Origin: Acidimicrobiaceae bacterium
GTDB taxonomy: Bacteria; Actinomycetota; Acidimicrobiia; Acidimicrobiales; RAAP-2
Direction of reading: 5' to 3'
DNA: 64,000 nucleotides
NCBI GenBank assembly: GCA_027306605.1
Contig: DAHUZK010000016.1
Coordinates: forward strand, 26,772 to 90,771
The notes beneath the pieces were generated by a model. It made no database searches. It was not told the DNA's origin and saw nothing but the letters and a program-made list of their open reading frames with translations. Shown in pieces: positions 18,429 through 28,318 of the stretch. Each line of letters opens with the position of its first letter. The stretch's first letter is position 1. A program made the position numbers and the translations under genes.

Positions 18429-19553
18429 TCAGGCCGTGGTGCCCTCGTTCACCCTCTGCAGCCGCTCGGTCGCCTCGATGTACTCCTCGACCATCCCCAA
18501 CACCACGTCCTTGGTGCGTCGCACCTGCGTGGCCCTGCCGATGATCTGGCCGCAGGGGTTGAAGTTCACGTCGCGCGCCTCTTCGGGGTAGGCATGCCCG
18601 CGCGAGACGCAGTCGATCGCCACCATCATCTGCAGCGGCATCCCGAGGGGCTTGGGGTTGTCCGGTGCCTCCCAGGCCTCGGTCCAGTCGTTCTTGAGCA
18701 TCCGGCACGGCTTGCCGGTGAACGAGCGCGACCGGATGGTGTCGCGCGAGCTCGCCCTGAGATACGACTCCATCTGCTTGGGCGGCACATCGGCCTCCTC
18801 GACGGTCAGCCAGAGCGAGCCCGTCCACACCCCGGCGGCACCCAGGACCATGGCCGCCGCCATCTGGCGTCCCGAGCCCACGCCCCCCGCCGCCAGCACC
18901 GGCGTGGGCGCCACGGCGTCGATCACCTCGGGCCACAACACGATCGACCCGACGTCGCCGGTGTGGCCCCCGCCCTCGGAGCCCTGGCAGATCACGATGT
19001 CGACCCCCGCCGCCTTGTGGTTGAGGGCGTGCTTGACCGAGCCGGCCAGTGCGGCCATGAGCATGCCGTGCTCGTGCACCTGGGCGATGACGTCGTCGGG
19101 CGGCGTGCCCAGCGCGTTCGCCACCAACTTCACCTTGGGGTGGCGCAGGATCACCTCGACCAGCGGTGCCGCGGTGGCCGCGGTCCAGCCGAGCAGCTCG
19201 CGCCGCGGTCCCCCCTCGATCTCGGGCACGCCGTGGTCGGCCAGGATCTTCTTGGCGAAGGTGCGGTGCTCCTCGGGGATCATGGCGCGCAACTCGGCCT
19301 CGAGCTTGACCGGGTCGATCTCGTCCATGCCCTCGTACTTGCCGGGGATGACGATGTCGACGCCGTAGGGGTTCTCGCCCACGTGCTCGTCGAGCCAGCC
19401 GAGCTCGACCTCGAGCTCGTCGGCGCTGAAGCCGACTGCGCCGAGGACGCCCAGGCCGCCCGCGTTCGACACGGCGGCCGCCACGTCGCGGCAGTGGGTG
19501 AAGGCGAAGATCGGGAACTCGATGCCGAGGCGATCGCAGAGTTCGTTGTGCAC
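18429..19553 (-). CDS. NPD/nitronate monooxygenase-family FMN oxidoreductase
   Basis: LGIEFPIFAFTHCRDVAAAVSNAGGLGVLGAV; CQGSEGGGHTGDVGSIVLWPEV; AAGGVGSGRQMAAAMVLGAAGVWTGS. Confidence 0.88.
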   Translation of the reverse strand: MHNELCDRLGIEFPIFAFTHCRDVAAAVSNAGGLGVLGAVGFSADELEVELGWLDEHVGENPYGVDIVIPGKYEGMDEIDPVKLEAELRAMIPEEHRTFAKKILADHGVPEIEGGPRRELLGWTAATAAPLVEVILRHPKVKLVANALGTPPDDVIAQVHEHGMLMAALAGSVKHALNHKAAGVDIVICQGSEGGGHTGDVGSIVLWPEVIDAVAPTPVLAAGGVGSGRQMAAAMVLGAAGVWTGSLWLTVEEADVPPKQMESYLRASSRDTIRSRSFTGKPCRMLKNDWTEAWEAPDNPKPLGMPLQMMVAIDCVSRGHAYPEEARDVNFNPCGQIIGRATQVRRTKDVVLGMVEEYIEATERLQRVNEGTTA

Positions 19554-19626
19554 GTCGGGACCTCCTGCTCGGCCCCCGCGGGGCCCGCCGCCCGTCGGCG
19601 GCACGGTTGCCCGGGTCCGTCCCGGC

Positions 19627-19646
19627 AACTAGAACAGATTCTAGTT
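19627..19646. promoter_or_regulatory. Perfect palindrome AACTAGAA-CAGA-TTCTAGTT, TetR-type operator candidate
   Basis: 8-bp perfect arms in the divergent intergenic region. Confidence 0.7.
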
Positions 19647-19684
19647 TGCGCCGGCAGGAGAGCGAGAAAGGGGACCACGCCGAC

Positions 19685-20527
19685 ATGCCCATACGCACCG
19701 AGCCCGTGCTCCCCGAGGACGACTGGCAGCTCCGCCTCGAGCCGCCGACCGACGGCAGCGGGGTGGGCACGCTGACGCTCGACTATCCCGAGAAGCTGAA
19801 CATGTGGTCGTGGGAGGCCACCCGCCAGCTCGGCGTGTTGGCCGACCGGGCCCGCTTCGACGACACCATCCGCGTCCTCCTCGTCAAGGCGGAGGGCCGG
19901 GCCTTCTGCGCCGGCGTCGATCTCGGCATGCCCGAGGACCGCGTCACGGGACGCTCGCCGGCCGAGAAGGTGCGCAACTACTACGAGGGCATCCGCTGGG
20001 TGCACGAGCGCTTCCGCGTCTTCCACGAGCTGCCGCAGCCGATCGTCGCCGCGGTGCACGGTTACTGCCTCGGTTTCGGCTTCGAGCTGGCGCTCATGTG
20101 CGACGTGCGCGTGGCGGCCGACGACGCGGTCTTCGCGCTGCCCGAGGCTCAGGTCGGCGTGTCGATCGATGCCGGTGGGGACCTGCGGCTGGCGCACGAG
20201 ATCGGCGCGGGCCACGCCAAGCTGCTCGCGTTGACCGGCCGGCGCATCGATGCGGCGGAGGCTCACCGCCTCGGCATCGTCCAACAGGTCACGGGTGGCG
20301 ACGAGCTCGCGCCGACGGCGCTGGGGATCGCGCGGGAGATCGCGGCCAACGCCCCGCTGGCCGTGCAGTCGATCAAGCGCACCATCGACGCCTTCGCCTA
20401 CCGGGGCCTGCCCGAGGCGCTGAAATTCGAGGCGATGAGCGCATCCGTCGAGTTCGTGTCCGACGACATGCCGGCCGGCTATGCGGCGAAGGCGAAGAAG
20501 CAGCAGGCCGACTTCGAGGGCAAGTAG
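19685..20527 (+). CDS. Enoyl-CoA hydratase/isomerase family protein
   Basis: Crotonase fold: KAEGRAFCAGVDLGMP; PIVAAVHGYCLGFGFELALMCDVRVAADDAVFALPE. Confidence 0.92.
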   Translation: MPIRTEPVLPEDDWQLRLEPPTDGSGVGTLTLDYPEKLNMWSWEATRQLGVLADRARFDDTIRVLLVKAEGRAFCAGVDLGMPEDRVTGRSPAEKVRNYYEGIRWVHERFRVFHELPQPIVAAVHGYCLGFGFELALMCDVRVAADDAVFALPEAQVGVSIDAGGDLRLAHEIGAGHAKLLALTGRRIDAAEAHRLGIVQQVTGGDELAPTALGIAREIAANAPLAVQSIKRTIDAFAYRGLPEALKFEAMSASVEFVSDDMPAGYAAKAKKQQADFEGK

Positions 20528-20546
20528 GAGCAGGGAGGCCACCGCC

Positions 20547-21434
20547 ATGGGACTGCCCGAACCACCGCCGGCGGGGTCCACCTTCCTGCCCCCCGACACC
20601 TTGGACGGTGCGGTGGCCATCGTGACCGGGGGAGGCACCGGCCTCGGCCGTGCCATCGCGGTGGAGCTCGCCCGCGCCGGCGCGGCCGTCGGTGTGATCT
20701 CGCGCGCGGAGGAGCACCGGCGTGCCGGCGTGGCCGCGGTGGAGGCCGTCGGCGGCCGGGCCGCCCACGCCGGGGCCGACGTCCGCGAGCCCGATCAGGT
20801 CGCCGAGGCGTTCGACGCCCTCGAGTCGGTGCTCGGCCCGGCCCGCATCCTGGTCAACAACGCGGCGGCCAACTTCCCGGTGCTCGCGGGCGACATGCGG
20901 CCCAACGCCTTCCGCTCGGTGACGAACATCGTGCTGGACGGGACGTTCTTCTGCAGCCAGGAGCTCCACCGGCGCATCACGGGCGACGCGGCGCGCCGCG
21001 GGGCCGGGGGCGCCGTGGTCAACATCTTGGCCACGCAGTCCTTCACCGGTGGACCCGGCATGGCGCACAACGCGGCGGCCAAGGCCGGTGTGGGGAACCT
21101 GACGAAGTCGCTCGCCGTCGAGTGGGCCCCCGACGGCATACGGGTCAACGCCTTGGCGCCCGGGCTCTTCCCGCACGAGGACATGCGCGAGGACCTCAAG
21201 GCGCTGCGTCCCGAGGGCGAGTCCGTCGACGCCCGGCGCTCGCCGGCCGGGCGGCTGGGACGGCTGCACGAGCTGGGCTGGGCCGTGACGTGGCTCTGCT
21301 CGCCCTACGCCGCCTTCGTCACGGGCCACACCCTGGTCGTCGACGGGGCGAACTGGCTGCGCCGTGACTTCGTGATGCCCGTCTTCACCCCCGTCGCCGA
21401 GCAGCTCTCGGAGGTCCTGCGCCCTCCCGGGTGA
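20547..21434 (+). CDS. Short-chain dehydrogenase/reductase (2,4-dienoyl-CoA reductase-like)
   Basis: GGGTGLGRAIA, LVNNAAANFPV; ends with GHTLVVDGANWLRR. Confidence 0.9.
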   Translation: MGLPEPPPAGSTFLPPDTLDGAVAIVTGGGTGLGRAIAVELARAGAAVGVISRAEEHRRAGVAAVEAVGGRAAHAGADVREPDQVAEAFDALESVLGPARILVNNAAANFPVLAGDMRPNAFRSVTNIVLDGTFFCSQELHRRITGDAARRGAGGAVVNILATQSFTGGPGMAHNAAAKAGVGNLTKSLAVEWAPDGIRVNALAPGLFPHEDMREDLKALRPEGESVDARRSPAGRLGRLHELGWAVTWLCSPYAAFVTGHTLVVDGANWLRRDFVMPVFTPVAEQLSEVLRPPG

Positions 21435-21462
21435 CGAGGCGCCCGTCCCGGGCCGCCGGCCC

Positions 21463-23382
21463 TCAGCCGCTGCCTGCTGCCTGAGCCTCCGCGTCCTCCT
21501 GGTCGGCGAATTGCGTTCGGTAGAGCTCGGCGTAGAGGCCGTTCTCGGCCAACAGGCTGGCGTGCGAGCCGCGCTCGACGATGCGGCCGTCGTCGAACAC
21601 GAGGAGCTCGTCGGCCTCACGCACGGTGGAGAGCCGGTGGGCGATGACCAGCGAGGTGCGGCCAGCGAGCGTCTCGCGCAGCGCCTGCTGCACTGCCGCC
21701 TCGGACTCCGAGTCCAGATGCGCCGTCGCCTCGTCCAGGACGACGATGTCGGGTGCCTTCAGCAGGAGCCGGGCCAGCGCGACCCGCTGCTTCTCCCCGC
21801 CCGAGAGCCGGTAGCCCCGCTCGCCGATCACCGTGTCGAGCCCGTCGGGAAGCTCGGCCGCGATGTGGCCGATCTGCGCCTGGCTGAGCGCCTCGAGCAC
21901 CTCGTCCTCGGTGGCGGCGGGTCTGGCGTAGAGCAGGTTGGCCCGCAGCGTGTCGTGGAACAGGTGCGGATCCTGGGTGACGACGCCGACCACGTCGCGC
22001 AGCGAGGCCATGGTCGCCCGGCGCACGTCGATGCCGTTGATGCGCACCGCGCCTCCGGTGACGTCGTAGAGGCGGGGGACGAGGTTGGACACCGTGGTCT
22101 TGCCGGCGCCCGACGGCCCGACCAGGGCGACCATCGTGCCGGGCCGGACCTCGAAGCTGATGCCGTGCAGGACCTCGTTGCGCTGCCCCGACTCGAGGAC
22201 GGCCACGGACTCGAGCGAGGCCAGGGACACCTCGCCCGCGCTCGGGTAGGTGAAGCGCACGTGATCGAACTCGATGGAGGCGCGGCCACGGGGCACGGCG
22301 ACGGCGTCGGGGGCCTCGTCGATCATGGGAGCGATGTCGAGCACCTCGAAGAGGCGCTCGAAGGAGACCAGGGCGGTCATGATGTCCAAGTTGAGGTTCG
22401 AGAGCTGGGTCAGCGGCTGGTAGAGGCGCGTCAGGTAGCTGGTCAGGGCGACCACGGTGCCCACCGCCAGCTCGCCGTGGACGGCGGCGACGCCCCCGAT
22501 GCCGTAGACCACGGCCGTCGCCAGCGACGCCGTCAACGTCAGCGCCACGAAGAAGATCCGCGCGTACGTCGCCTGGGAGATCCCGATGTCGCGGACCCGC
22601 CCGGCCTTCGACTCGAAGGTGGTCGCCTCGACGTCGGGCCGCCCCATCAGCTTGACCAGCATGGCGCCTCCGACCTGGAAGCGTTCCTGCATCACCATGT
22701 TCATCTCGCTGTTGAGGTCGTACCCCTCCTTGGTGAGCGAGCCGATGCGCCGACCCACGAACCGGGAGGGGACGAGGAAGAGGGGGACCAGGAGCAGCGC
22801 GGCCAGCGTGATCTGCCAGCTCAGGACGAACATGGCGGCGATCACGATGACGACGGTGACCAGGTTGCCCACGACGTTCGAGAGCAGGTCGGTGAAGGCT
22901 TGCTGGGCGCCGATCACGTCGTTGTTGAGCCGGCTTACCAGGGCGCCGGTCTGTGTGCGCGTGAAGAAGGCCAGCGGCATCCGCTGGATGTGCCGGAACA
23001 CCTTGCTGCGCATGTCGTAGATCAGGCTCTCGCCGATGTAGGCGGAGATACGGCGCTCGGTCAGGGCGAGGCCGCCGTCGAAGACGGCGAGACCCGCCAC
23101 GAGCAGGGCCAGCGCGACGACGAGGTGCGCGTCCTTCTTCAAGATGCCGTTGTCGATGAGCGAGCGCAGGATGAGCGGGTTCACCGCGGCGATCACGGCG
23201 TCGAGGATCACCACGGGGATGAAGACGGCCAGGATCTTGCGGTAGGGGACGGCGAAGGTGAGCATCCGTCGCGCCGTGCCCTTCTTGACGCGGTGTTGGA
23301 GGACGGCGCGGTCCTGGCGCATGGAACGCATGCCCACCCAGGCGCCGCCGCGGCCTCCCATCCCGTGCCCTCGCATGGCCAT
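21463..23382 (-). CDS. ABC transporter, fused permease/ATPase (MdlB-like exporter)
   Basis: N-terminal 6-TM domain; GPSGAGKTT, YRLSGGEKQRVALARLLLKAPDIVVLDEATAHLD. Confidence 0.92.
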   Translation of the reverse strand: MAMRGHGMGGRGGAWVGMRSMRQDRAVLQHRVKKGTARRMLTFAVPYRKILAVFIPVVILDAVIAAVNPLILRSLIDNGILKKDAHLVVALALLVAGLAVFDGGLALTERRISAYIGESLIYDMRSKVFRHIQRMPLAFFTRTQTGALVSRLNNDVIGAQQAFTDLLSNVVGNLVTVVIVIAAMFVLSWQITLAALLLVPLFLVPSRFVGRRIGSLTKEGYDLNSEMNMVMQERFQVGGAMLVKLMGRPDVEATTFESKAGRVRDIGISQATYARIFFVALTLTASLATAVVYGIGGVAAVHGELAVGTVVALTSYLTRLYQPLTQLSNLNLDIMTALVSFERLFEVLDIAPMIDEAPDAVAVPRGRASIEFDHVRFTYPSAGEVSLASLESVAVLESGQRNEVLHGISFEVRPGTMVALVGPSGAGKTTVSNLVPRLYDVTGGAVRINGIDVRRATMASLRDVVGVVTQDPHLFHDTLRANLLYARPAATEDEVLEALSQAQIGHIAAELPDGLDTVIGERGYRLSGGEKQRVALARLLLKAPDIVVLDEATAHLDSESEAAVQQALRETLAGRTSLVIAHRLSTVREADELLVFDDGRIVERGSHASLLAENGLYAELYRTQFADQEDAEAQAAGSG

Positions 23383-23456
23383 GCCTGCAACCTACAGTCG
23401 AGACTGCGGACCGACGGCCGCCCGAGGCGGGATCGGTCCCGCTCAGGACGATCTGC

Positions 23457-24245
23457 TCAGGACGATCCGCCGACGGCGTGGACGCCACCGTCGACGTGCA
23501 CGATCTCGCCCGTCGTCATCGGGAAGAGGTCGCTGAACAGAGCGACGCACGCCTTGGCGACGGCCGTCGCATCGTGGACGTCCCAGCCCAGGGGCGCCTG
23601 GTCCGCCCACGTGTCCTCGAACGCGCTGAAGCCGGGGATCGACTTGGCCGCCATGGTCCGGACGGGGCCGGCGGCGACCAGGTTCACGCGGATGCCGCGC
23701 CGCCCGAGCTCCTTGGCGAGATAGCGCGAGAGCGATTCGAGCCCCGCCTTGGCCACGCCCATCCAGTCGTAGACCGGCCAGGCCACCGTGGCGTCGAAGT
23801 CGAGCCCGACCACCGAGGCGCCACCGTCCCGCCCCGCCGACTCCAAGAGCGGCATGAAGGCGTCGACGAGGGCCTTGAGCGAGTAGGTCGAGATGTGGAG
23901 GGCGACGGACACGTCGTTCCAGCCGGCGGCGAACATGCCGTTGCCGAGGCAGTCGGGCGGGGCGAACCCGATGGCGTGCAGCAGGCCGTCGAGCCCGTCC
24001 CACCGCTCGGCCAGCGCGTGTCCGGCTGCGGAGAGCTGCTCGTCCGACGTCACGTCGATCTCGAGCACCTCGGGCGTCCGCGGGAGCTTGCGCGCCGTGC
24101 GCTGCGTGAGTGAGAGCGCCCGCCCTGCACCCGACAGCACGATCTCGGCGCCTTCTTCCTGCGCCAGCCGCGCCACGGCGAAGGCCAACGACGCGTCGGT
24201 CAGCACGCCGGTGACGAGGAGCCGCTTTCCGTCCAGGAGTCCCAC
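23457..24245 (-). CDS. fabI: Enoyl-[acyl-carrier-protein] reductase (FabI/InhA-like)
   Basis: GLLDGKRLLVTGVLTDASLAFAVARLAQEEGAEIVLSG; YDWMGVAKAGLESLSRYLAKELG. Confidence 0.88.
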   Translation of the reverse strand: MGLLDGKRLLVTGVLTDASLAFAVARLAQEEGAEIVLSGAGRALSLTQRTARKLPRTPEVLEIDVTSDEQLSAAGHALAERWDGLDGLLHAIGFAPPDCLGNGMFAAGWNDVSVALHISTYSLKALVDAFMPLLESAGRDGGASVVGLDFDATVAWPVYDWMGVAKAGLESLSRYLAKELGRRGIRVNLVAAGPVRTMAAKSIPGFSAFEDTWADQAPLGWDVHDATAVAKACVALFSDLFPMTTGEIVHVDGGVHAVGGSS

Positions 24246-24276
24246 TGCGGCAGCGAGGTTATGCGAAGGTAGGGGC

Positions 24277-24927
24277 GTGCACGTCGGAATACTCGGTGGT
24301 ACGGGCCCGGCCGGTCGCGGGGTGGCCGTTCGCCTCGCCGAGGTGGGAGTCCAGGTCACGATCGGCTCGCGGGAGGCCGAGCGGGCGGCCGGTGTCGCGG
24401 CCGGGCTCGTGGAGCGGTGGCCGGAGCGAGACCTCCCCCTGGCGGGTGCCGACAATGCCGGCGCCGCCGAAGCGGATCTCGTGGTGGTCGCCACCCCGTG
24501 GGACAGCTGCATCCCGACCGTGCGCTCCCTGCAAGAGCCCCTGGCCGGCAAGGTGGTCGTCTCGATGGCCAACGCGCTCCAGAAGGAAGGACGCGAGATG
24601 CTGGCCCTCGTCCCGCCCCGCGGCTCGGTGGCCGCCGCCGTCCAGGCAGCACTGCCCGGCAGCCAGGTGGCGGCGGCCTTCCATCACCTGCCGGCCTCGG
24701 AAATGGAGGACCTGGCTTCGGGGTTGGAAGCTGACGTGCTGGTGTGTTCGGACCACCCCGGGGCGACGGCGGCGACCATCGAGCTCGTGGAGCGGATGCG
24801 GGGCCTGCGGCCCCTCGATGCGGGGAGCCTGAGCCAGGCGGCCGCCATCGAGGCCTTCACGGCCGTGTGCATCACCTTGAACATCCGACACAAGGCGCAC
24901 TCCACGCTGCGAATGGCCGGTATCTAG
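24277..24927 (+). CDS. npdG: NADPH-dependent F420 reductase-like protein
   Basis: VGILGGTGPAGRGVAVRLAEVGVQVTIGSREAERA; VVVATPWD..; VVSMANALQKEG. Confidence 0.85.
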   Translation: MHVGILGGTGPAGRGVAVRLAEVGVQVTIGSREAERAAGVAAGLVERWPERDLPLAGADNAGAAEADLVVVATPWDSCIPTVRSLQEPLAGKVVVSMANALQKEGREMLALVPPRGSVAAAVQAALPGSQVAAAFHHLPASEMEDLASGLEADVLVCSDHPGATAATIELVERMRGLRPLDAGSLSQAAAIEAFTAVCITLNIRHKAHSTLRMAGI

Positions 24928-24929
24928 TC

Positions 24930-26096
24930 GTGCGGCTGTACGACACGGCCCGGCGCGCCGTGGTCCCGTTCGAGCCGGGACCGCTGGTGACGATGTACTC
25001 GTGCGGCATCACCCCCTACGACGCCGCCCACCTGGGCCATGCGGCCGTGTACCTCCACTTCGACATGCTGCAGCGACGTCTCCGCGACGCCGGATACGAG
25101 ACCCGTTGCGTGCGCAACGTCACCGACGTCGATGACGACATCTTGCGCAAGGCACGCGAGCTCGGCGTCCACTACCTGGACCTGGCGGCAGAGGAGATGG
25201 CGCGGTTCGACGCCGAGATGGGCCTCCTCAACCTGCTGCCCGTCCACTGCGAGCCACGGGCCACATCGGCCATCCCGGAGATCCTCTCGCTCATCGGGGC
25301 TGCGCTCGAGGGCGGCCATGCCTACGAGTCGGGCGGATCCGTCTACTTCAGCGTCGCCAGCTTTCCCGAGTTCGGCCGCATCAGCGGCTACGACCGCACC
25401 CGAATGCTGGCGCTGGCCGCCGAGCACGGCGGGAATCCCGAGGACCCGAACAAGCGCGATCCCCTCGACTTCGTCTTGTGGCAGCCCTCCCTGCCCGACG
25501 AGCCGGCGTGGGAGTCGCGCTGGGGCCCGGGTCGTCCCGGCTGGCACATCGAGTGCTCGGCGCTGGCCCTGCGGGAGCTGGGGGAGACCATCGACATCCA
25601 CGGTGGCGGCCGCGACCTCGTCTTCCCGCACCACGAATGCGAGACGGCGCAGTCCGAAGCAGTCACCGGGCAGCCCTTCGTCCGCCTGTGGTTCCACGTC
25701 GGCCTCGTGGGTCTCGAGGGGACGAAGATGTCCAAGTCGCTCGGCAATCTCGTCTTCGTCGGGGACCTCTGCAAGGAGTGGGATCCCGCCGCGGTGCGAC
25801 TGGCGCTGCTGGCGCACCACTATCGCCACGACTGGGACTGGCGGACGGACGTGGACATGCCCGAGGCTGCGGCGCGCCTCGCCTCGTGGCGGAGCCCGCC
25901 GGCCGTCGCGTCCGATCGCTCCCCGGGCGGCCTGCCCGAAGGCCGTAACGGCTCCGTCGAGACGGGCCTCGAAGCGGTCCGGGAGGCGCTCGACGACGAC
26001 CTCGACACGCCGCGGGCGCTGCGCGCGCTCGACCAGGAGGCGGCGGCGGGCCGGCCGGTGGTGGCGGGCGCGCATTTGCTCGGCATCGACCTCTGA
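24930..26096 (+). CDS. mshC: Cysteine:GlcN-Ins ligase (mycothiol biosynthesis) MshC
   Basis: RLYDTARRAVVPFEPGPLVTMYSCGITPYDAAHLGHAAVYLHFD; GRPGWHIECSA; KMSKSLGNLVFV; close to remembered M. tuberculosis MshC; shorter than typical CysRS. Confidence 0.85.
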   Translation: MRLYDTARRAVVPFEPGPLVTMYSCGITPYDAAHLGHAAVYLHFDMLQRRLRDAGYETRCVRNVTDVDDDILRKARELGVHYLDLAAEEMARFDAEMGLLNLLPVHCEPRATSAIPEILSLIGAALEGGHAYESGGSVYFSVASFPEFGRISGYDRTRMLALAAEHGGNPEDPNKRDPLDFVLWQPSLPDEPAWESRWGPGRPGWHIECSALALRELGETIDIHGGGRDLVFPHHECETAQSEAVTGQPFVRLWFHVGLVGLEGTKMSKSLGNLVFVGDLCKEWDPAAVRLALLAHHYRHDWDWRTDVDMPEAAARLASWRSPPAVASDRSPGGLPEGRNGSVETGLEAVREALDDDLDTPRALRALDQEAAAGRPVVAGAHLLGIDL

Positions 26097-26238
26097 TCCC
26101 TTCCCCGCCGCGCCGCTCCGGGGCTCGTGCGGGGCCTCCCGCCGGGTCGGGGCGGCAGGGACCGTCCAGTACCCTTGTCCCCCAAGGAACGAGTGCGGGC
26201 GGACCACGATTCTCCCGACGACCAGGAAAGGGTGCACG

Positions 26239-28299
26239 ATGGCTGGCGTCTCGGTTGGTCTTCCCGACGGCTCGACACGGGAGCTGGCCGAGGGCACCAC
26301 GGCGGCCGATCTCGCCCGCGCCATCGGTTCCCGCCTGGCCAAGGCGGCTGTCGTCGCCACCATCGACGGCCACGAGGTCGATCTGGACACGCGTCTGCCC
26401 GACGGGGCGCAGGTGGCCATCGTCACCGACGACTCCGAGGCAGGACGCGAGGTGCTGCGTCACTCCACGGCACACGTCATGGCCCAGGCCGTGCGGCGAC
26501 TGTGGCCCGGGGCCAAGTACGCCATCGGACCGGTGATCGAGAACGGCTTCTACTACGACTTCGAGCTGCCGGGCGGCGCCCACTTCAGCGACGACGACCT
26601 GGAGCGGATCGAGGCGGAGATGCGGGTGATCATCGCGGAGGACCAGCCTTTCGTCCGCCACGAGCACGACATCGAAGAAGGCCTCGAGATCTTCGCCGAC
26701 CAACCCTTCAAGGAGGAGATCATCGAGGCCGTCGCCGCCGGGGCGGACGAGGTCGACGCAGAGGGTTCCGTGGTCAGCACGTACCGCAACTCCGACGCCT
26801 TCATCGACTTGTGCCGCGGGCCTCACGTGCCCTCGACGGGACGGCTCGGTCACTTCAAGCTGATGCGGGTCGCCGGCGCCTACTGGCGGGGCGACGAGAA
26901 GCGCGAGCAATTGCAGCGGATCTACGGGACGGCCTGGGAGTCCGAGAAGGCCCTGGCGGCATACCTGCACCAGCTCGAGGAGGCGGAGCGACGGGACCAC
27001 CGCAAGCTCGGGGCCGAGCTCGACCTCTACAGCTTCCCCGACGAGATCGGCGCGGGGCTCGCCGTCTTCCATCCGAAGGGCGGGACGATCCGGCGCCTGA
27101 TGGAGGACTATTCGCGCCAGCGCCACGTGGAGTCGGGTTACGAATTCGTGCACTCGCCGCACATCACGAAGAGCGCGCTCTTCGAGGAATCGGGCCATCT
27201 CGACTGGTTCGCCGACGGCATGTACCCGCCGATGGAGCTCGATGGCGGCACGCAGTACTACCTCAAACCGATGAACTGCCCGTTCCACATCCTGGTGTAC
27301 CGCAGCCATCAGCGCTCCTACCGGGAACTGCCGATGCGGCTGTTCGAGTTCGGGAGCGTCTACCGCTACGAGAAGTCGGGGGTGCTCCAGGGGCTCACCC
27401 GGGTGCGTGGCATGACGCAGGACGACGCCCATATCTTCTGTACCCGCGACCAGATGGACACCGAGCTCGTCCGCACCCTCACCTTCGTCCTCGACCTGCT
27501 GCGTGACTACGGCCTGAACGACTTCTACCTCGAGCTCTCGACGAAGCCACCGGGGAAGGCCGTCGGGTCGGACGAGGAATGGGAGGTCGCGACCGAGGCC
27601 CTGCGGACGACCGCGCTCGAGATGGGCCTCGAGCTGGTGATGGACGAAGGTGGCGGCGCCTTCTACGGCCCGAAGATCTCGGTGCAGGCGCGCGACGCCA
27701 TCGGCCGGACCTGGCAGATGTCGACGGTGCAGCTCGACTTCCAGCTGCCCCAGCGCTTCGGACTCGAGTACGTGGGTCCCGACAATCAACGCCACCGGCC
27801 GATCATGGTCCACCGGGCGCTCTTCGGATCCGTGGAGCGGTTCATGGCCGTGCTCATCGAGCATTACGCCGGAGCGTTGCCGACATGGCTCTGCCCGGAG
27901 CAGGTCCGGGTCATCCCCGTGACCGACGAGCACCTCGACTACGCACATTCGGTCGTCGACGCCTGCGCCACCGCCGGTCTGCGGGCGACGGTGGACACCA
28001 CCGACGGGAAGATGGGCGCACACATCCGCCGGGCGAGGACGGCCAAGATCCCCTACGTCCTCGTCGTCGGCGAGCAGGATCGCACCGCCGGATCGGTCGG
28101 GGTGAACCGCCGGGGCTGGAGCGGGAAGCCGGAACTGGGCATGCCACTCGCCGCGCTGATCGGCGAGGTCGCCGACGAGGTCGAACGGAAGGGACTGCCC
28201 GAGGACCGAGCCCCCGGCTCGGGCGAGGACGGCCGAGGCGACCAGGGCGCGGCTCCGCCCGCATCGGCCACGCGGGCGGCCGAGCCGGCGTCGGCGTGA
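26239..28299 (+). CDS. thrS: Threonyl-tRNA synthetase
   Basis: TGS domain; HSTAHVMAQAV; MNCPFHILVYRS; YRYEKSGVLQGLTRVRGMTQDDAHIF. Confidence 0.97.
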   Translation: MAGVSVGLPDGSTRELAEGTTAADLARAIGSRLAKAAVVATIDGHEVDLDTRLPDGAQVAIVTDDSEAGREVLRHSTAHVMAQAVRRLWPGAKYAIGPVIENGFYYDFELPGGAHFSDDDLERIEAEMRVIIAEDQPFVRHEHDIEEGLEIFADQPFKEEIIEAVAAGADEVDAEGSVVSTYRNSDAFIDLCRGPHVPSTGRLGHFKLMRVAGAYWRGDEKREQLQRIYGTAWESEKALAAYLHQLEEAERRDHRKLGAELDLYSFPDEIGAGLAVFHPKGGTIRRLMEDYSRQRHVESGYEFVHSPHITKSALFEESGHLDWFADGMYPPMELDGGTQYYLKPMNCPFHILVYRSHQRSYRELPMRLFEFGSVYRYEKSGVLQGLTRVRGMTQDDAHIFCTRDQMDTELVRTLTFVLDLLRDYGLNDFYLELSTKPPGKAVGSDEEWEVATEALRTTALEMGLELVMDEGGGAFYGPKISVQARDAIGRTWQMSTVQLDFQLPQRFGLEYVGPDNQRHRPIMVHRALFGSVERFMAVLIEHYAGALPTWLCPEQVRVIPVTDEHLDYAHSVVDACATAGLRATVDTTDGKMGAHIRRARTAKIPYVLVVGEQDRTAGSVGVNRRGWSGKPELGMPLAALIGEVADEVERKGLPEDRAPGSGEDGRGDQGAAPPASATRAAEPASA

Positions 28300-28318
28300 T
28301 GCGGGCGAGCGTGACGAC

